From CAYPNF01 sp964411985 (lineage in GTDB: Bacteria > Verrucomicrobiota > Verrucomicrobiia > Limisphaerales > J093), in assembly GCA_964411985.1 (NCBI GenBank), contig CAYPNF010000027.1:1-64000 (forward strand): a stretch of 64,000 bases of DNA, given 5' to 3'. Shown piece after piece: positions 52,238 to 61,633 of this stretch (positions are counted from its first letter, which is position 1; each line of letters starts with the position of its first letter). A model generated the notes under the pieces. The model saw only the letters and a program-made list of their open reading frames with translations. It did not search any database and had not been told where the DNA came from. A program made the translations under genes and the position numbers.

Positions 52238-55174
52238 CTAGTCTATCGTCTTCCCGTTTACACGTACCGTCAGGCCAGAGTGGCTCTCATTTCGAACAAA
52301 AGCGACCTTGGTGGTGGCCGGGGCGGAGTAGGTGACGTCGAGGGTCTTTCCTTCCAGTTTCCAGCTGACTGAGACCGGGCCCTGCGCGGTGGCGGTGGTG
52401 CCTGAGGCCCAAGTGAGACCGTTCAGCCGCGGGCTGATTTGGACGGCTTTGCCCGCCGGAGCGGTCTCTTTCACTCCAAGCAGGATGCGATTCAGGAAAC
52501 GGCTGGGAGCGGAAGACCAGGCGTGGCAGTGGCTCCGGGTGGGGAAGCCATCCGAGCCGGTCGTGCCCGTGGGGAAGCTTTCCCAGACCGTAGTCGCGCC
52601 GGACTCCACCATCGGGAGGTAATTCTTGTAGATCTCCTTCAGGATCTCATCGTCCATTCCGAGCTTTTCGTAGGTCTCGTACAAGTAGAGCACCGCGAAC
52701 GGGGAGCCGATCCGCACCATCTTCTCCGGCGGCGACGTCAGGTTCTTGACGGCGGCAGCCACGTTTTCCTTTTGGATGACGTCATAAAGCACCGACAGGA
52801 AGCTCGTGTGCTGACAGGTGGAGGGGCTGATCGAACCGTCATCGCGAATGGAGTCCGGATAGGAGTTCTTGGCGGGGTCCCAGAGACGGTTGACACCGTT
52901 CACCAGGCGGCTGCGATAGCCCTTGAGCCACGCGACGTGGGTGCTGTCGCCCAGGACCTCGGCTTCCTTGAGTGCGGTATCGATGGCGCCCACGAGGAAC
53001 ATGCTGTTGTGCAGGACGGCTTTGGGCCCCTGGTCAATGCCCGACCAATCGAATAGGTTCCAGAACGTTCCTGAGAACAGGCCGTTGGCGTCGATATAGT
53101 TCTCAGCGCCTTTGAGGTTCCTGATGACGGCAGGGTAGATTTGCTTCAGATAGGCGGTATCGCCGGTAGCCCAGTAGTAATCCCACGTGGAGATACCCCA
53201 AAGGAAGCTCCAAGCGGGGAGGATGCAGTCCCAGCAAGACGGTGTCTGGCAACCGGCAATGGGATAGTGCTCCAGCGATTGGGCCGTGATGTCAATGCAA
53301 CGGCGGGCCAGGTCATGGGCCCCAAAGACGCCGAAGGCGAGCAGCGACTCATTGCGGGCGTCGCCGACCCAGTGCGTCTGCTCGTAGAGCGGACAGTCGG
53401 TGAAGGTGTCTTCCATGCACAGTTTTAGAGTGCGGGTGGAGATGTTCCAGATCTCGTCCAACCGGGCGTCACTGCAACGGAAACTACCGGCGTAATGGAC
53501 CGGATAGGTGGACTCGATCAGCTGGAGCTTGCGGATCGAAACCGGCGACTTCTGGTTTCTTAGGGTGACGAAGAGATAGCGTCCCGAGCGGCGCTTCAAG
53601 GAGGTGAAGCGGTTCGCGCCCTGCTTGGTGATGTACCGCATCCCGTTGCGGTTCCCGTTGCTATGCTGCAGTCGGCCTTCCGGAGTAATGTACTCCAGTC
53701 CGAAGATGTCCACTTCCACCCCGACGTCTGCGACGAGGTCGAAATCGTAATAACCGCAATTCTGCTCTCCGAGATCGTAAAGCAGTTCCACATCCCCTTG
53801 CGCAGTGGGCTCAATGACGGTCATTTCCGCGTTGTCGTGGAGCAAGCCCGACGGATTCCGCACCAGGCTCGTTGCATCTCCCAGCACCTGTCGTTGCATG
53901 AATTGCCAATGGATGTCGTGCACGAACATGGTCTTGGAGGGGAGCAGTTCCGCCCGCTTGCCGAGGAGAGAGGCGAATGAGTCAGGCCCTTTCACGGAAC
54001 TCAAGATGGAGTCGCGCATCTTGGCGTACCCCTGGTTGGCGTTAGCCATGCGGGGGTCTTGATCACGGAAACTGATCCAGCGGACGTCGTTGGTGGCGAC
54101 GGCGAACTCCGGGAAACGAAGGAAGCACCAGGGGTTCTCGTAAGACGCTCGGAGGGGATTCTCCAGGCGGAAGCCGGCCGGATTCATGAACCGGGTGGCC
54201 TTTTCTTTGTCATGACCGAAAACCTCCTGCACCAGAGAGACCACGAGATGGCGTCCAGGTGATAATACCTGGCGGTCGCTGCCAACCCTTTTCCCGTCCA
54301 CCACGACGGTCATGCCTTCGGTTTGGACGGCGATCTCGCAGGGTTGGTCATTGACCAGGATGGTAGCCATCCCGCTTGCGCAACTGGTGGCATGATTGGC
54401 CTCGATCAGGCTGGGGTGGACCAGGCGTGCCGCCGGCATGCAGTAATTCCAACCGGAAGCCTGGACGATTTTGGCGCCGCCGAAGGTGCGGGGGGCGAAG
54501 GGTTGCCGGGAAAGGAGGGCGGATTCGCGGGGATTCAGGTCTTTCCACGGGCCTCGATCGGCATCAAAGAGCACCCTGGCTTTCTTGAACTGGAGTTTCC
54601 CGGCAAGGCGGGCATCATAGATTTCACAAGGTTCCATCTGAATGCTCACCTTGGGGGTCTCTACCAGCCAACCCGGGGCGACGCCAGCTTCCCACGAAGC
54701 GTCCGTGGCCACCTTTTGGGCTTTTCCGTTAGGCTGTTGAATGGTGAGTTCGGCGATCAATCCAGCCTGGCGGGGGACTCGATGGAAGTCGCCCGTGCCA
54801 TAGTAGCGTGCGATCACCTGGATGTCGTTCTGTCCTGTGGTGAGGTAGGTGGTGACGTCAAGGACATCGTACTGGAAATGCTCCGGCCAGGCTCGGCTTG
54901 GTCCATCATTGACCCACTGTCCATTGACCATCACGCGGTACCAACTGTCGGCCGTGATCTTCAGCGTCGCCTTGGAGCAGGCTTCAGTCCGGAACGACTT
55001 GCGAGCTAAGATCGTTTGGTTGTAGCCGTGGATGTCGCTTTGCTGGGCCCAGATCCATTGGGCGGACAGGCTGGCGGGGGACGCGCAAAGGGAGCCAGGG
55101 GAGAAGACGACGAAGGTGGCGATGGAAGCTGCGACGAAGGTTGTGAACGGGCGGCGGGGTCCAGGAGTGCTCAT
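52238..55174 (-). CDS. secreted GH78-type alpha-L-rhamnosidase
   Basis: The 978-residue secreted enzyme has a leader (about 1-32). An N-terminal beta-sandwich domain follows (ASLSAQWIWAQQSDIHGYNQTILARKSF, WYRVMVNGQWVNDGPSRAWPEHFQYD). The Bac_rhamnosid strand region (LLYDLGEQNCGYYDFDLVADVGVEVDI) leads into the (alpha/alpha)6 barrel, with the general-acid segment DTFTDCPLYEQTHWVGDARNES and the catalytic-base region STWDYYWATGD / ATTVWESFPTG. A C-terminal sandwich ends it. It would release L-rhamnose from plant or algal glycans or glycosides. It starts only six bases after the trpD stop, an unexpected partner. Confidence 0.9.
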   Translation of the reverse strand: MSTPGPRRPFTTFVAASIATFVVFSPGSLCASPASLSAQWIWAQQSDIHGYNQTILARKSFRTEACSKATLKITADSWYRVMVNGQWVNDGPSRAWPEHFQYDVLDVTTYLTTGQNDIQVIARYYGTGDFHRVPRQAGLIAELTIQQPNGKAQKVATDASWEAGVAPGWLVETPKVSIQMEPCEIYDARLAGKLQFKKARVLFDADRGPWKDLNPRESALLSRQPFAPRTFGGAKIVQASGWNYCMPAARLVHPSLIEANHATSCASGMATILVNDQPCEIAVQTEGMTVVVDGKRVGSDRQVLSPGRHLVVSLVQEVFGHDKEKATRFMNPAGFRLENPLRASYENPWCFLRFPEFAVATNDVRWISFRDQDPRMANANQGYAKMRDSILSSVKGPDSFASLLGKRAELLPSKTMFVHDIHWQFMQRQVLGDATSLVRNPSGLLHDNAEMTVIEPTAQGDVELLYDLGEQNCGYYDFDLVADVGVEVDIFGLEYITPEGRLQHSNGNRNGMRYITKQGANRFTSLKRRSGRYLFVTLRNQKSPVSIRKLQLIESTYPVHYAGSFRCSDARLDEIWNISTRTLKLCMEDTFTDCPLYEQTHWVGDARNESLLAFGVFGAHDLARRCIDITAQSLEHYPIAGCQTPSCWDCILPAWSFLWGISTWDYYWATGDTAYLKQIYPAVIRNLKGAENYIDANGLFSGTFWNLFDWSGIDQGPKAVLHNSMFLVGAIDTALKEAEVLGDSTHVAWLKGYRSRLVNGVNRLWDPAKNSYPDSIRDDGSISPSTCQHTSFLSVLYDVIQKENVAAAVKNLTSPPEKMVRIGSPFAVLYLYETYEKLGMDDEILKEIYKNYLPMVESGATTVWESFPTGTTGSDGFPTRSHCHAWSSAPSRFLNRILLGVKETAPAGKAVQISPRLNGLTWASGTTATAQGPVSVSWKLEGKTLDVTYSAPATTKVAFVRNESHSGLTVRVNGKTID

Positions 55175-55180
55175 GATGGA

Positions 55181-56236
55181 CTATCGGGTTTGGCGGATGG
55201 CTTCGAGTTTTGTGGCGGCTTTGCCTGAAGTGATAAGCGATTCTGACAGGGTCAAGCCTTCGCAGATGGAGTCTGCTTTTCCCGCCACCCAAAGTGCGGC
55301 GGCTGCGTTGAACAGGGCGGCCTGGCGTTTGGGCCCCTTCTCCTCGTCGCGCAGGATTCGCTCCACGCATCGCGCGTTCGCTTGGGCGTCGCCACCCGCA
55401 AGATCCTGGAGGGAGGCTCGGGTCAGGCCAAAATCTTCCGGCTGAACCGAGGAGGTATTCAGGGCGCGCTCCTGATAGAACTCCGCGATGCACGTGCTGC
55501 CGGTTAGGGAGAGCTCGTCCATCCAACTCAAAGGGCTGCTGCCAGGCACGGATTCACCACAGACCACCATGCCGCGACGGACGCCCAACGACTGCAGAAC
55601 TCCGGCAACGGGCTCGCAGAACTCGGGTTTGGGCATGCCTACCAACACGGCATCGGGTCTTGCTGGATTGAGCAGGGGGCCAAGAATGTTGAAGATCGTT
55701 CGCTGTCCGCGCTCTGCGCACAGTTTACGCGCCGGGCCAATCCCCTTGAAACTGGGGTGATAGCGCGGGGCGAAGAGAAAGACAAAGCCGCAGGTTCTAA
55801 GCCTACGCGCCGCTTCCTCCGGAGTGCCCTCCAGGGGAATGCCTAATGCTTCCAGGACATCCGCGCTGCCGGTCTTGGAGGTGATCGCCCGGTTGCCGTG
55901 TTTGGCGATGTAGACACCTGCGGAAGCGACGATCAAGGCCGCCGTGGTGGAAATATTGAAAGTGCCGGAATGATCCCCACCGGCGCCGACGACATCCAGG
56001 ATGCCTTGGCTTCGGATTTCGCCTTCGATAGGTGGAGTCACCGCCCTTTCCCGCAGTTCCCGGGCAAAGCCCGCAATCTCGGCGACGGTCTCCCCCTTTT
56101 GGGCCAGGGCACTCAGGAAATTGGCCTTTTCCTGAATGTCCAACTGCTCGTTGGTCAGATTCCGGACCGCCTCGGCCACTTGTGCCTCATCGAGGTTCTG
56201 GCCTCGCGACAATTGCTCCGTAAGGTTCGTTAGCAC
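55181..56236 (-). CDS. trpD: anthranilate phosphoribosyltransferase
   Basis: The 351-residue enzyme joins anthranilate to PRPP in tryptophan synthesis. The family block is present: DVVGAGGDHSGTFNISTTAALIVASAG (usual GTGGD is GAGGD), VYIAKHGNRAITSKTGSADVLEALGI, and FLFAPRYHPSFKGIGPARKLCAERGQRTIFNILGPLLNPA. The GTG at 56236 gives normal family length (LTNLTEQLSRGQNLDEAQ). The frame is open to 56299, but those residues look non-family. Other trp genes are absent from the window. A GH78 rhamnosidase gene lies six bases downstream, and a Sua5 gene diverges upstream. Confidence 0.93.
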   Translation of the reverse strand: MLTNLTEQLSRGQNLDEAQVAEAVRNLTNEQLDIQEKANFLSALAQKGETVAEIAGFARELRERAVTPPIEGEIRSQGILDVVGAGGDHSGTFNISTTAALIVASAGVYIAKHGNRAITSKTGSADVLEALGIPLEGTPEEAARRLRTCGFVFLFAPRYHPSFKGIGPARKLCAERGQRTIFNILGPLLNPARPDAVLVGMPKPEFCEPVAGVLQSLGVRRGMVVCGESVPGSSPLSWMDELSLTGSTCIAEFYQERALNTSSVQPEDFGLTRASLQDLAGGDAQANARCVERILRDEEKGPKRQAALFNAAAALWVAGKADSICEGLTLSESLITSGKAATKLEAIRQTR

Positions 56237-56321
56237 CCTGACAGGATGCCTTGCAAGCCCCTGAGCTCGCGAGCAAAATCGATTTCGTGAGCTTGCCAAA
56301 ACTAGTGCTGTCAGGCGATAG

Positions 56322-57392
56322 ATGAGCCTTGGAATGACCGCAGAACCGTCACCGAGTCAACTGAACCCCAAGCCTGGAGCCGCCCGGGCCCAGGTGCTTT
56401 TGATCCGTACACCGCTCGAGCAGTCCGTGGCGGTGGACGCGGCAGTGAAAGAGCTGCGCAACGGCGGAGTAGTGGCGTTACCGACGGAGACCGTCTACGG
56501 GTTGGCCGCCAACGCCCTGGACCCGGCGGCCGTGGAACGGATCTTTGCCGTGAAAGGACGTTCCTCCGCCAATCCGCTCATTGTCCACGTGGCCAGCCTG
56601 GAGATGGCACAAGCGTGTGTGACGAACTGGACCCGGCAAGCGGATCGGTTGGCATCGGCTTTTTGGCCGGGGCCGCTGACCATGGTGTTGCCGAGTGCGG
56701 CTGCGATACCCACGCAAGTGAGGGCAGGTGGAACCACCGTGGGGATACGTTGGTCCAGTCATCCCATCATGCAGGCGGTGATCACCGCCGCTGGATTCCC
56801 CTTGGCTGCTCCAAGTGCAAACACCTCATTGCAGCTTTCCCCGACGACGGCGAGCCATGTTCTGGATGATTTGGGGGGGCGGATTTCGCTGATCCTGGAT
56901 GGGGGACCCTCCCAGGTTGGGATCGAGTCAACGGTCATTGACATGTGCAGCCAGCCGTTGCGAATACTCCGTCCGGGAATGATCCATGCCGAGTCTCTGG
57001 CTGCAGTGCTGCGGACGCGAGTGGAGCTGCAGAACCCCGACGACCTCACCGGCCCTTTGCGCAGTCCTGGTCAGTTGACCAAGCACTATTCGCCTCGGGC
57101 CCGACTGGTGGTAAGAACGTGGTCCGGTGAGGAAGACCTTGTGCGCCAGCTCCAGCACACAGGATTGATTCCCGCGCAATGCCAGGTGCTTGCGCATCGA
57201 AGCATTCCGGGCAACGGTCGCTTCGCTGGGGTGGCGGTGCTGCCTCATGACCCGGCGGTGTTTGCCAGGTCGCTTTACGCGGAGCTGCATCGCTGCGACG
57301 CGGCATCGCCAGCATGCATTGTGGTGGAGGCGGTTCCTGACACTCCCGGTTGGCTGGGGATTCAAGACCGGCTGCACCGGGCTTCGGCTTGA
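56322..57392 (+). CDS. L-threonylcarbamoyladenylate synthase, Sua5 type
   Basis: The 356-residue enzyme makes threonylcarbamoyl-AMP from Thr, bicarbonate and ATP for the t6A37 modification of ANN-decoding tRNAs. The YrdC/TsaC domain is clear: GGVVALPTETVYGLAANALDPAAVERIFAVKGRSSANPLIVHV, LPSAAAIPTQV, PLAAPSANTSLQLSPTTASHVLDDLGG and GIESTVIDM. SPGQLTKHYSPRARLVV starts the extra C-terminal Sua5 domain, which distinguishes it from short TsaC. ATGs at 56322 and 56334 are both possible. It diverges from trpD and is followed by a two-component system. Confidence 0.93.
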   Translation: MSLGMTAEPSPSQLNPKPGAARAQVLLIRTPLEQSVAVDAAVKELRNGGVVALPTETVYGLAANALDPAAVERIFAVKGRSSANPLIVHVASLEMAQACVTNWTRQADRLASAFWPGPLTMVLPSAAAIPTQVRAGGTTVGIRWSSHPIMQAVITAAGFPLAAPSANTSLQLSPTTASHVLDDLGGRISLILDGGPSQVGIESTVIDMCSQPLRILRPGMIHAESLAAVLRTRVELQNPDDLTGPLRSPGQLTKHYSPRARLVVRTWSGEEDLVRQLQHTGLIPAQCQVLAHRSIPGNGRFAGVAVLPHDPAVFARSLYAELHRCDAASPACIVVEAVPDTPGWLGIQDRLHRASA

Positions 57393-57448
57393 GGTTTTGC
57401 GCTGCTTTTTCTTGCGCCAGGGTCCCGGATCAGGCTTTCTTGAGGTCC

Positions 57449-58816
57449 ATGAGAACTCCCGAAGTAGCGCACCGGATTCTGATTGCTGATGATCAAGCAG
57501 ACGTCCTCTCGGCGCTTCGTCTGCTGCTCAAGGGCGAGGGGTTTCAGGTCGAAACGGTCAGCTCCCCCGGGCACGTTGTTGAGGCAGTCAAGGAGAAGGA
57601 CTTTGACGTGGTGCTGGTGGACTTGAACTACAGCCGGGACACCACCTCTGGGCAGGAAGGCTTGGATTTGCTGGGCCGTCTACAGGAGCTGGACGGTGAT
57701 CTGCCGGTGGTGGTGATGACGGCCTGGAGTAGCATCGAACTCGCGGTCGAGGCGATGCGGCGGGGGGCGCGAGACTTTGTCCAGAAACCGTGGGACAACC
57801 CACGGCTGCTCTCCATCCTTCGGAACCAGGTGGAGTTGGGGCGGGCGTTGCGCCGCGGCCAGAGGTTGGAGGCGGAGAACGCCCTGCTGCGGGGTGAGGG
57901 TAAGCCTATTCTGATTGCGGAGTCACCCGCGATGCGCCCGGTGCTGGAAATAATCAGCCGAGTGGGGCCGAGCGACGCGAATGTTTTGATTCTAGGGGAG
58001 AACGGGACGGGAAAAGGGCTGATCGCGAAGGCTCTTCATGCCGTCTCCGGCCGAGCGAATCGGCCGCTGGTGACGGTGAACATGGGTGGGCTCTCCGAGG
58101 GGGTGTTCGAAAGCGAACTCTTCGGACATGTCAAAGGAGCCTTTACCGACGCTAAAGCCGACCGGGTAGGGCGGTTTGAATTAGCGGAGAACGGCACTTT
58201 GTTTCTCGACGAGATTTCGAACGTACCTTTGCCTCAGCAAGCCAAGCTACTGCGCGTGCTCGAGACTGGAGAGTACGAGCGCGTGGGATCGTCCAAGACC
58301 CGCAGGGCGAATGTTCGCCTCGTTTCCGCCACGAACAGCGATCTCCAGGCAGAAGTGTCGGCAGGTCGTTTTCGCCAGGACTTGAAGTTCCGGCTCAACA
58401 CCATCGAGATTCACCTGCCCCCCTTGCGCGATCGGTTGGAGGACATCCCTGCCTTGGCGGCCCATTTTCTGCGGAACCATGCCCGTCAATACGGGAAGCG
58501 GATCGATGGATTCGAGACAGGTGCGCTCCAGGCGTTGCGCGAACATGCCTGGCCGGGCAATGTGCGCGAACTGAGCCACGTGGTGGAGCGCGCCGTCCTG
58601 ATGTCCCAGGGCGATGTGATCCGCCCGGGAGACCTCGGCCTGCGCATGAGCCAGGATCCTGCTCCGCGCCTCGAGGATATGAGTATTGAAGACGTGGAGC
58701 GGTTTCTGATCAAGAAGACCCTCGCCCGGTATGAGGGTAACGCGAAGAAGGCCGCGGAAACTCTCGGGCTCAGCCGCAGCGCTTTCTATCGTCGTCTCCA
58801 ACGCTACGGGATCTGA
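57449..58816 (+). CDS. sigma-54-dependent response regulator (NtrC family)
   Basis: The 455-residue regulator has an N-terminal receiver (RILIADDQADVLSALRLLL) with phospho-acceptor Asp58 (VVLVDLNYS). The AAA+ domain has Walker A GENGTGKG, the sigma-54 loop GAFTDA (230-235; canonical GAFTGA) and Walker B GTLFLDEI. A Fis-type HTH ends it (NAKKAAETLGLSRSAFYRRLQRYGI). The ATG at 57449 removes an unrelated 33-codon extension. The stop directly abuts the kinase's TTG start, so the two are co-translated. No target promoter is obvious; similar pairs sense envelope or redox state. Confidence 0.92.
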   Translation: MRTPEVAHRILIADDQADVLSALRLLLKGEGFQVETVSSPGHVVEAVKEKDFDVVLVDLNYSRDTTSGQEGLDLLGRLQELDGDLPVVVMTAWSSIELAVEAMRRGARDFVQKPWDNPRLLSILRNQVELGRALRRGQRLEAENALLRGEGKPILIAESPAMRPVLEIISRVGPSDANVLILGENGTGKGLIAKALHAVSGRANRPLVTVNMGGLSEGVFESELFGHVKGAFTDAKADRVGRFELAENGTLFLDEISNVPLPQQAKLLRVLETGEYERVGSSKTRRANVRLVSATNSDLQAEVSAGRFRQDLKFRLNTIEIHLPPLRDRLEDIPALAAHFLRNHARQYGKRIDGFETGALQALREHAWPGNVRELSHVVERAVLMSQGDVIRPGDLGLRMSQDPAPRLEDMSIEDVERFLIKKTLARYEGNAKKAAETLGLSRSAFYRRLQRYGI

Positions 58817-60247
58817 TTGAAGCAACCGCACCAGGAAAAGCCGGCGGCCCGTGGAGCAAGACGTCTGTGCTACACCCGCCGGGTGTTGGCCCTGGTTGCG
58901 TTGAGCCTGGCTCCTGGGGTGCTGGTCACCGTGGTACTGACTTGGATGCCCGAGAGCCAGGCGCTCGTCATGGAGTCGCAACTTGTCCGGGTGTTCCTCA
59001 CGGTCCTGGTGACGGTGGTACCCGCGCTGGTCTCTTGGAGGCTGTACACCGGGATGACACGCCCTTTGCGCACCTTGGCGAACGTTCTTTCGGGACTCCG
59101 GGAGGGGGATTTTTCCTTCCAAGCACGCGGGGCGGGGCACGGTGACTCCCTGGCCGAGGTTTTGCTTGAGGTGAATGCCCTGGTGGAAACGATGCGCCAA
59201 CAGCGGCTTGGAGCGCTCGAGGCCACCGCCCTGCTTCGGGCCGTTATGGCGGAGATTGACGTGGCGGTCTTTGCTTTTGATGAGGAGAACCGCCTGCGAT
59301 TGGTGAACCGGGCAGGGGAGCGTTTGCTGGGTTTATCTTCTGAGCGGATTCAGGGTCGGGGAGCTCCCGAGTTAGGGCTAGCGGAAGCTCTGGAAGGCGA
59401 GACGCCGCGTACAATGACGGGAACGTTTGCGGGCACATCCGGGCGCTGGGGGTTGCACCGCCGCCAGTTTCGAGGTGGCGGCCTGCCTCATACGCTCCTG
59501 GTGATCTCCGACCTGAGCCGCGAGTTGCGCGAGGAGGAGCGGCTGGCCTGGCAAAGGCTGGTTCGCGTGATGGGGCATGAACTCAACAACTCTCTGGCTC
59601 CCGTGAAGTCCATTGCCGGCAGCCTTGCTTCTCTCGCGCAAAAAGACCCTCTCCCGGCAGACTGGCGCGAGGACATGCGGGATGGCCTCCATGTGATCGC
59701 GAGCCGGGCGGACGCCTTAAACCGATTCGTGGGTGCCTACGCCCAGCTCGCGCGGCTTCCCAAGCCCAAAACCCGTCCTACTGAAGTTGCCGCCTTGATC
59801 GCTCGCACCGTGGCGCTGGAGACCCGGCTCCCTGTCGCCATTCTCGGAACCGAAGCGGTCAGTATCGACGCCGATGCAGATCAACTGGAGCAGCTTGTGA
59901 TCAATCTGATCCGCAACGCTGTGGACGCGGTTCTGGAGCGCCAAGAACAATCAGGGACTGAGCTTCAGGGGGGAGGAGTGAGCGTTTCTTGGAGAATGGC
60001 AGGCCGGCAAGTTGAGATCCTCGTCGAGGACGACGGTCCTGGACTTGCGAATACCGCCAACCTGTTTGTACCCTTTTTCACCACCAAGCAGAAGGGATCG
60101 GGCATTGGCCTGGTGCTCTGTCGACAGATCGCAGAGGGCCATAACGGCAGCCTGGCTCTGGAGAACCGCGTGGGCCGGACAGGATGCGTTGCCACCCTCC
60201 GACTTCCGATCTCGCCCAGTGCGGATGGCGAAGCCCGGATTTCTTGA
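58817..60247 (+). CDS. membrane sensor histidine kinase (NtrY-like)
   Basis: The 476-residue kinase has two membrane helices near the start (about 22-43 and 56-75), a HAMP-type linker (TRPLRTLANVLSGLREGDFSF), and a PAS domain (about 140-235; AVMAEIDVAVFAFDEENRLRLVNRAGERLLGL). The H-box VMGHELNNSLAPVKSI has phospho-acceptor His254. The ATPase motifs are NLIRNAVDA, VEDDGPGL and KGSGIGLVLCRQI. The likely start is a TTG immediately after the regulator's TGA, with GGGA about eight bases upstream. It phosphorylates the upstream regulator. The periplasmic loop is short, so it probably senses through the membrane or PAS domain. Confidence 0.92.
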   Translation: MKQPHQEKPAARGARRLCYTRRVLALVALSLAPGVLVTVVLTWMPESQALVMESQLVRVFLTVLVTVVPALVSWRLYTGMTRPLRTLANVLSGLREGDFSFQARGAGHGDSLAEVLLEVNALVETMRQQRLGALEATALLRAVMAEIDVAVFAFDEENRLRLVNRAGERLLGLSSERIQGRGAPELGLAEALEGETPRTMTGTFAGTSGRWGLHRRQFRGGGLPHTLLVISDLSRELREEERLAWQRLVRVMGHELNNSLAPVKSIAGSLASLAQKDPLPADWREDMRDGLHVIASRADALNRFVGAYAQLARLPKPKTRPTEVAALIARTVALETRLPVAILGTEAVSIDADADQLEQLVINLIRNAVDAVLERQEQSGTELQGGGVSVSWRMAGRQVEILVEDDGPGLANTANLFVPFFTTKQKGSGIGLVLCRQIAEGHNGSLALENRVGRTGCVATLRLPISPSADGEARIS

Positions 60248-60337
60248 ACAAACCGCTGGAGTTCAGGTCTACATTTAGGGTAGTGTTACTGGCTTGGTCG
60301 ATGTGGAAGACGCGACATCGGCCTGATTGGATTGCTG

Positions 60338-61483
60338 ATGATGATTCTGAGAAGGGACAACGTGACGGCCGTTTCAGGGAGGTTTTTTTGTAAACTCCTT
60401 CTGGTTAGCGGTTTAGCTTCGTCTCTTGTTGCTGCTGAAGCGCCCGCACGCGAGAAGGTTCGGTTTTCCGATTCCAAGCCTGCCTCCTTGCCTTCGGAGT
60501 TGAGCGTTCGACGTCCTAATGACCGAGGCATGGACGGCGTTTTGGATCGTGGCAGTTCGCTGGGAGCTGTGACTGCGATCCCCTTCCGACCATCCCCGTC
60601 GACCTCGGGTCGAGTCCTGAGCCCCAAGGAGAAGGAGGAGATGGAGAAGCGATCCAATTGGCTTGATCAGGGGAATGAGGACCACTCGCTCAATGACAAA
60701 AGCGTGCACGAAGCACTCGGAGTCAGTAGTTTAGATCAAGATCCTTACGCTTCCCAACGCTCCAAGGGGAGCATCGAGCGCTATTTTGACCGGGCTGTGG
60801 AGCGTGACCAAAAGGAGGTCAAGGAGTTGCGGAAGGAAAACGAATTGGCTGGCCGCGATTCCAAGCTAGACCAGGATCTGGTTGGCTCGGTTGGGACTGG
60901 GCCCGAAGGTGGGCTGCCCGGAGCGATGGATCGCGCTGAGAGAACGGAACGTTCGGATCGACCTGGACAAATGTCGGACTACCGAGAGTTGGGCGGTAAC
61001 GGTCCAACAGTCCATGACCCCATGGGAGCGAGGGAATCCGTGAGAGAAAGTTTCTCCGACACCCGGGCCAAGTTTTCCATGAACGGAAGCCGCACGTTTT
61101 ATAATTCTGAGCAGACCAGCAAGATGAGGACCGATGAGTTTAAGAAGAACATTCTCGGTCAATCCCCAAGCGATTCTCCTTTGGGGAATCCTCTAGGAAA
61201 GGGATCGGACCCGGTGAATCTGGTCGGTGACCTGACTCGACAGAGTCTCAATCCCGTGATGGGAGAGGCCTTCTCCGGCGGGGCCAAAGTCAGTTTCAGC
61301 GATCCGACTGCAGGGGGAGGGATTGCAAAGCCTGGGGTAAGCAGTGGTTTTGCGGAGATGCTCTCTGGCCCTAGCTCCTCGCTCGCGCCGTTGGGGGCTG
61401 GGCCCGTGATCGCTCCGGTTTTTGAACCGCGGAAACTTCATTCATCTCCGACTGTTCTCGAGATACCCCGCCGGTCTTTCTGA
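60338..61483 (+). CDS. secreted low-complexity protein of unknown function
   Basis: The 381-residue product has a signal-like segment (FFCKLLLVSGLASSLVAAE) after a short basic start. The rest is polar, rich in Ser, Asp, Gly, Lys and Pro, with no predicted membrane segments and few hydrophobic clusters, so it is probably largely disordered. It contains a charged helical stretch (IERYFDRAVERDQKEVKELRKENELAG). I recognise no domain. ATGs at 60338 and 60341 are possible, with in-frame TTG upstream. It may be transcribed with the two-component genes, and it ends at a shared bidirectional terminator with eno. Confidence 0.6.
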   Translation: MMILRRDNVTAVSGRFFCKLLLVSGLASSLVAAEAPAREKVRFSDSKPASLPSELSVRRPNDRGMDGVLDRGSSLGAVTAIPFRPSPSTSGRVLSPKEKEEMEKRSNWLDQGNEDHSLNDKSVHEALGVSSLDQDPYASQRSKGSIERYFDRAVERDQKEVKELRKENELAGRDSKLDQDLVGSVGTGPEGGLPGAMDRAERTERSDRPGQMSDYRELGGNGPTVHDPMGARESVRESFSDTRAKFSMNGSRTFYNSEQTSKMRTDEFKKNILGQSPSDSPLGNPLGKGSDPVNLVGDLTRQSLNPVMGEAFSGGAKVSFSDPTAGGGIAKPGVSSGFAEMLSGPSSSLAPLGAGPVIAPVFEPRKLHSSPTVLEIPRRSF

Positions 61484-61568
61484 CCTCGTGGCATTTCCCC
61501 CTTGCCCTCATTGACCTGACCCTATGGGTCTTGCTGTGTCTTTCCATTGCGGGCATTGCTGGAAGAGA

Positions 61569-61599
61569 AAAGCCGGTGGAACTGAATTCCACCGGCTTT
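61569..61599. terminator. bidirectional terminator between the unknown gene and eno
   Basis: A perfect 13-bp stem (left arm 61569-61581, right arm 61587-61599) with a 5-base loop has A residues at the 5' end and T residues at the 3' end of the arms. It can therefore act in both directions for the convergent genes. Confidence 0.8.
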
Positions 61600-61633
61600 G
61601 GACTTTCCTAAATCGGAGTGCGCAGACTCCCGC

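Noticed and set aside
61019..61100. possible repeat toxin or collagen-like tract in the unknown secreted protein
   Set aside because: Composition is biased, but I could find no regular period in the residues.
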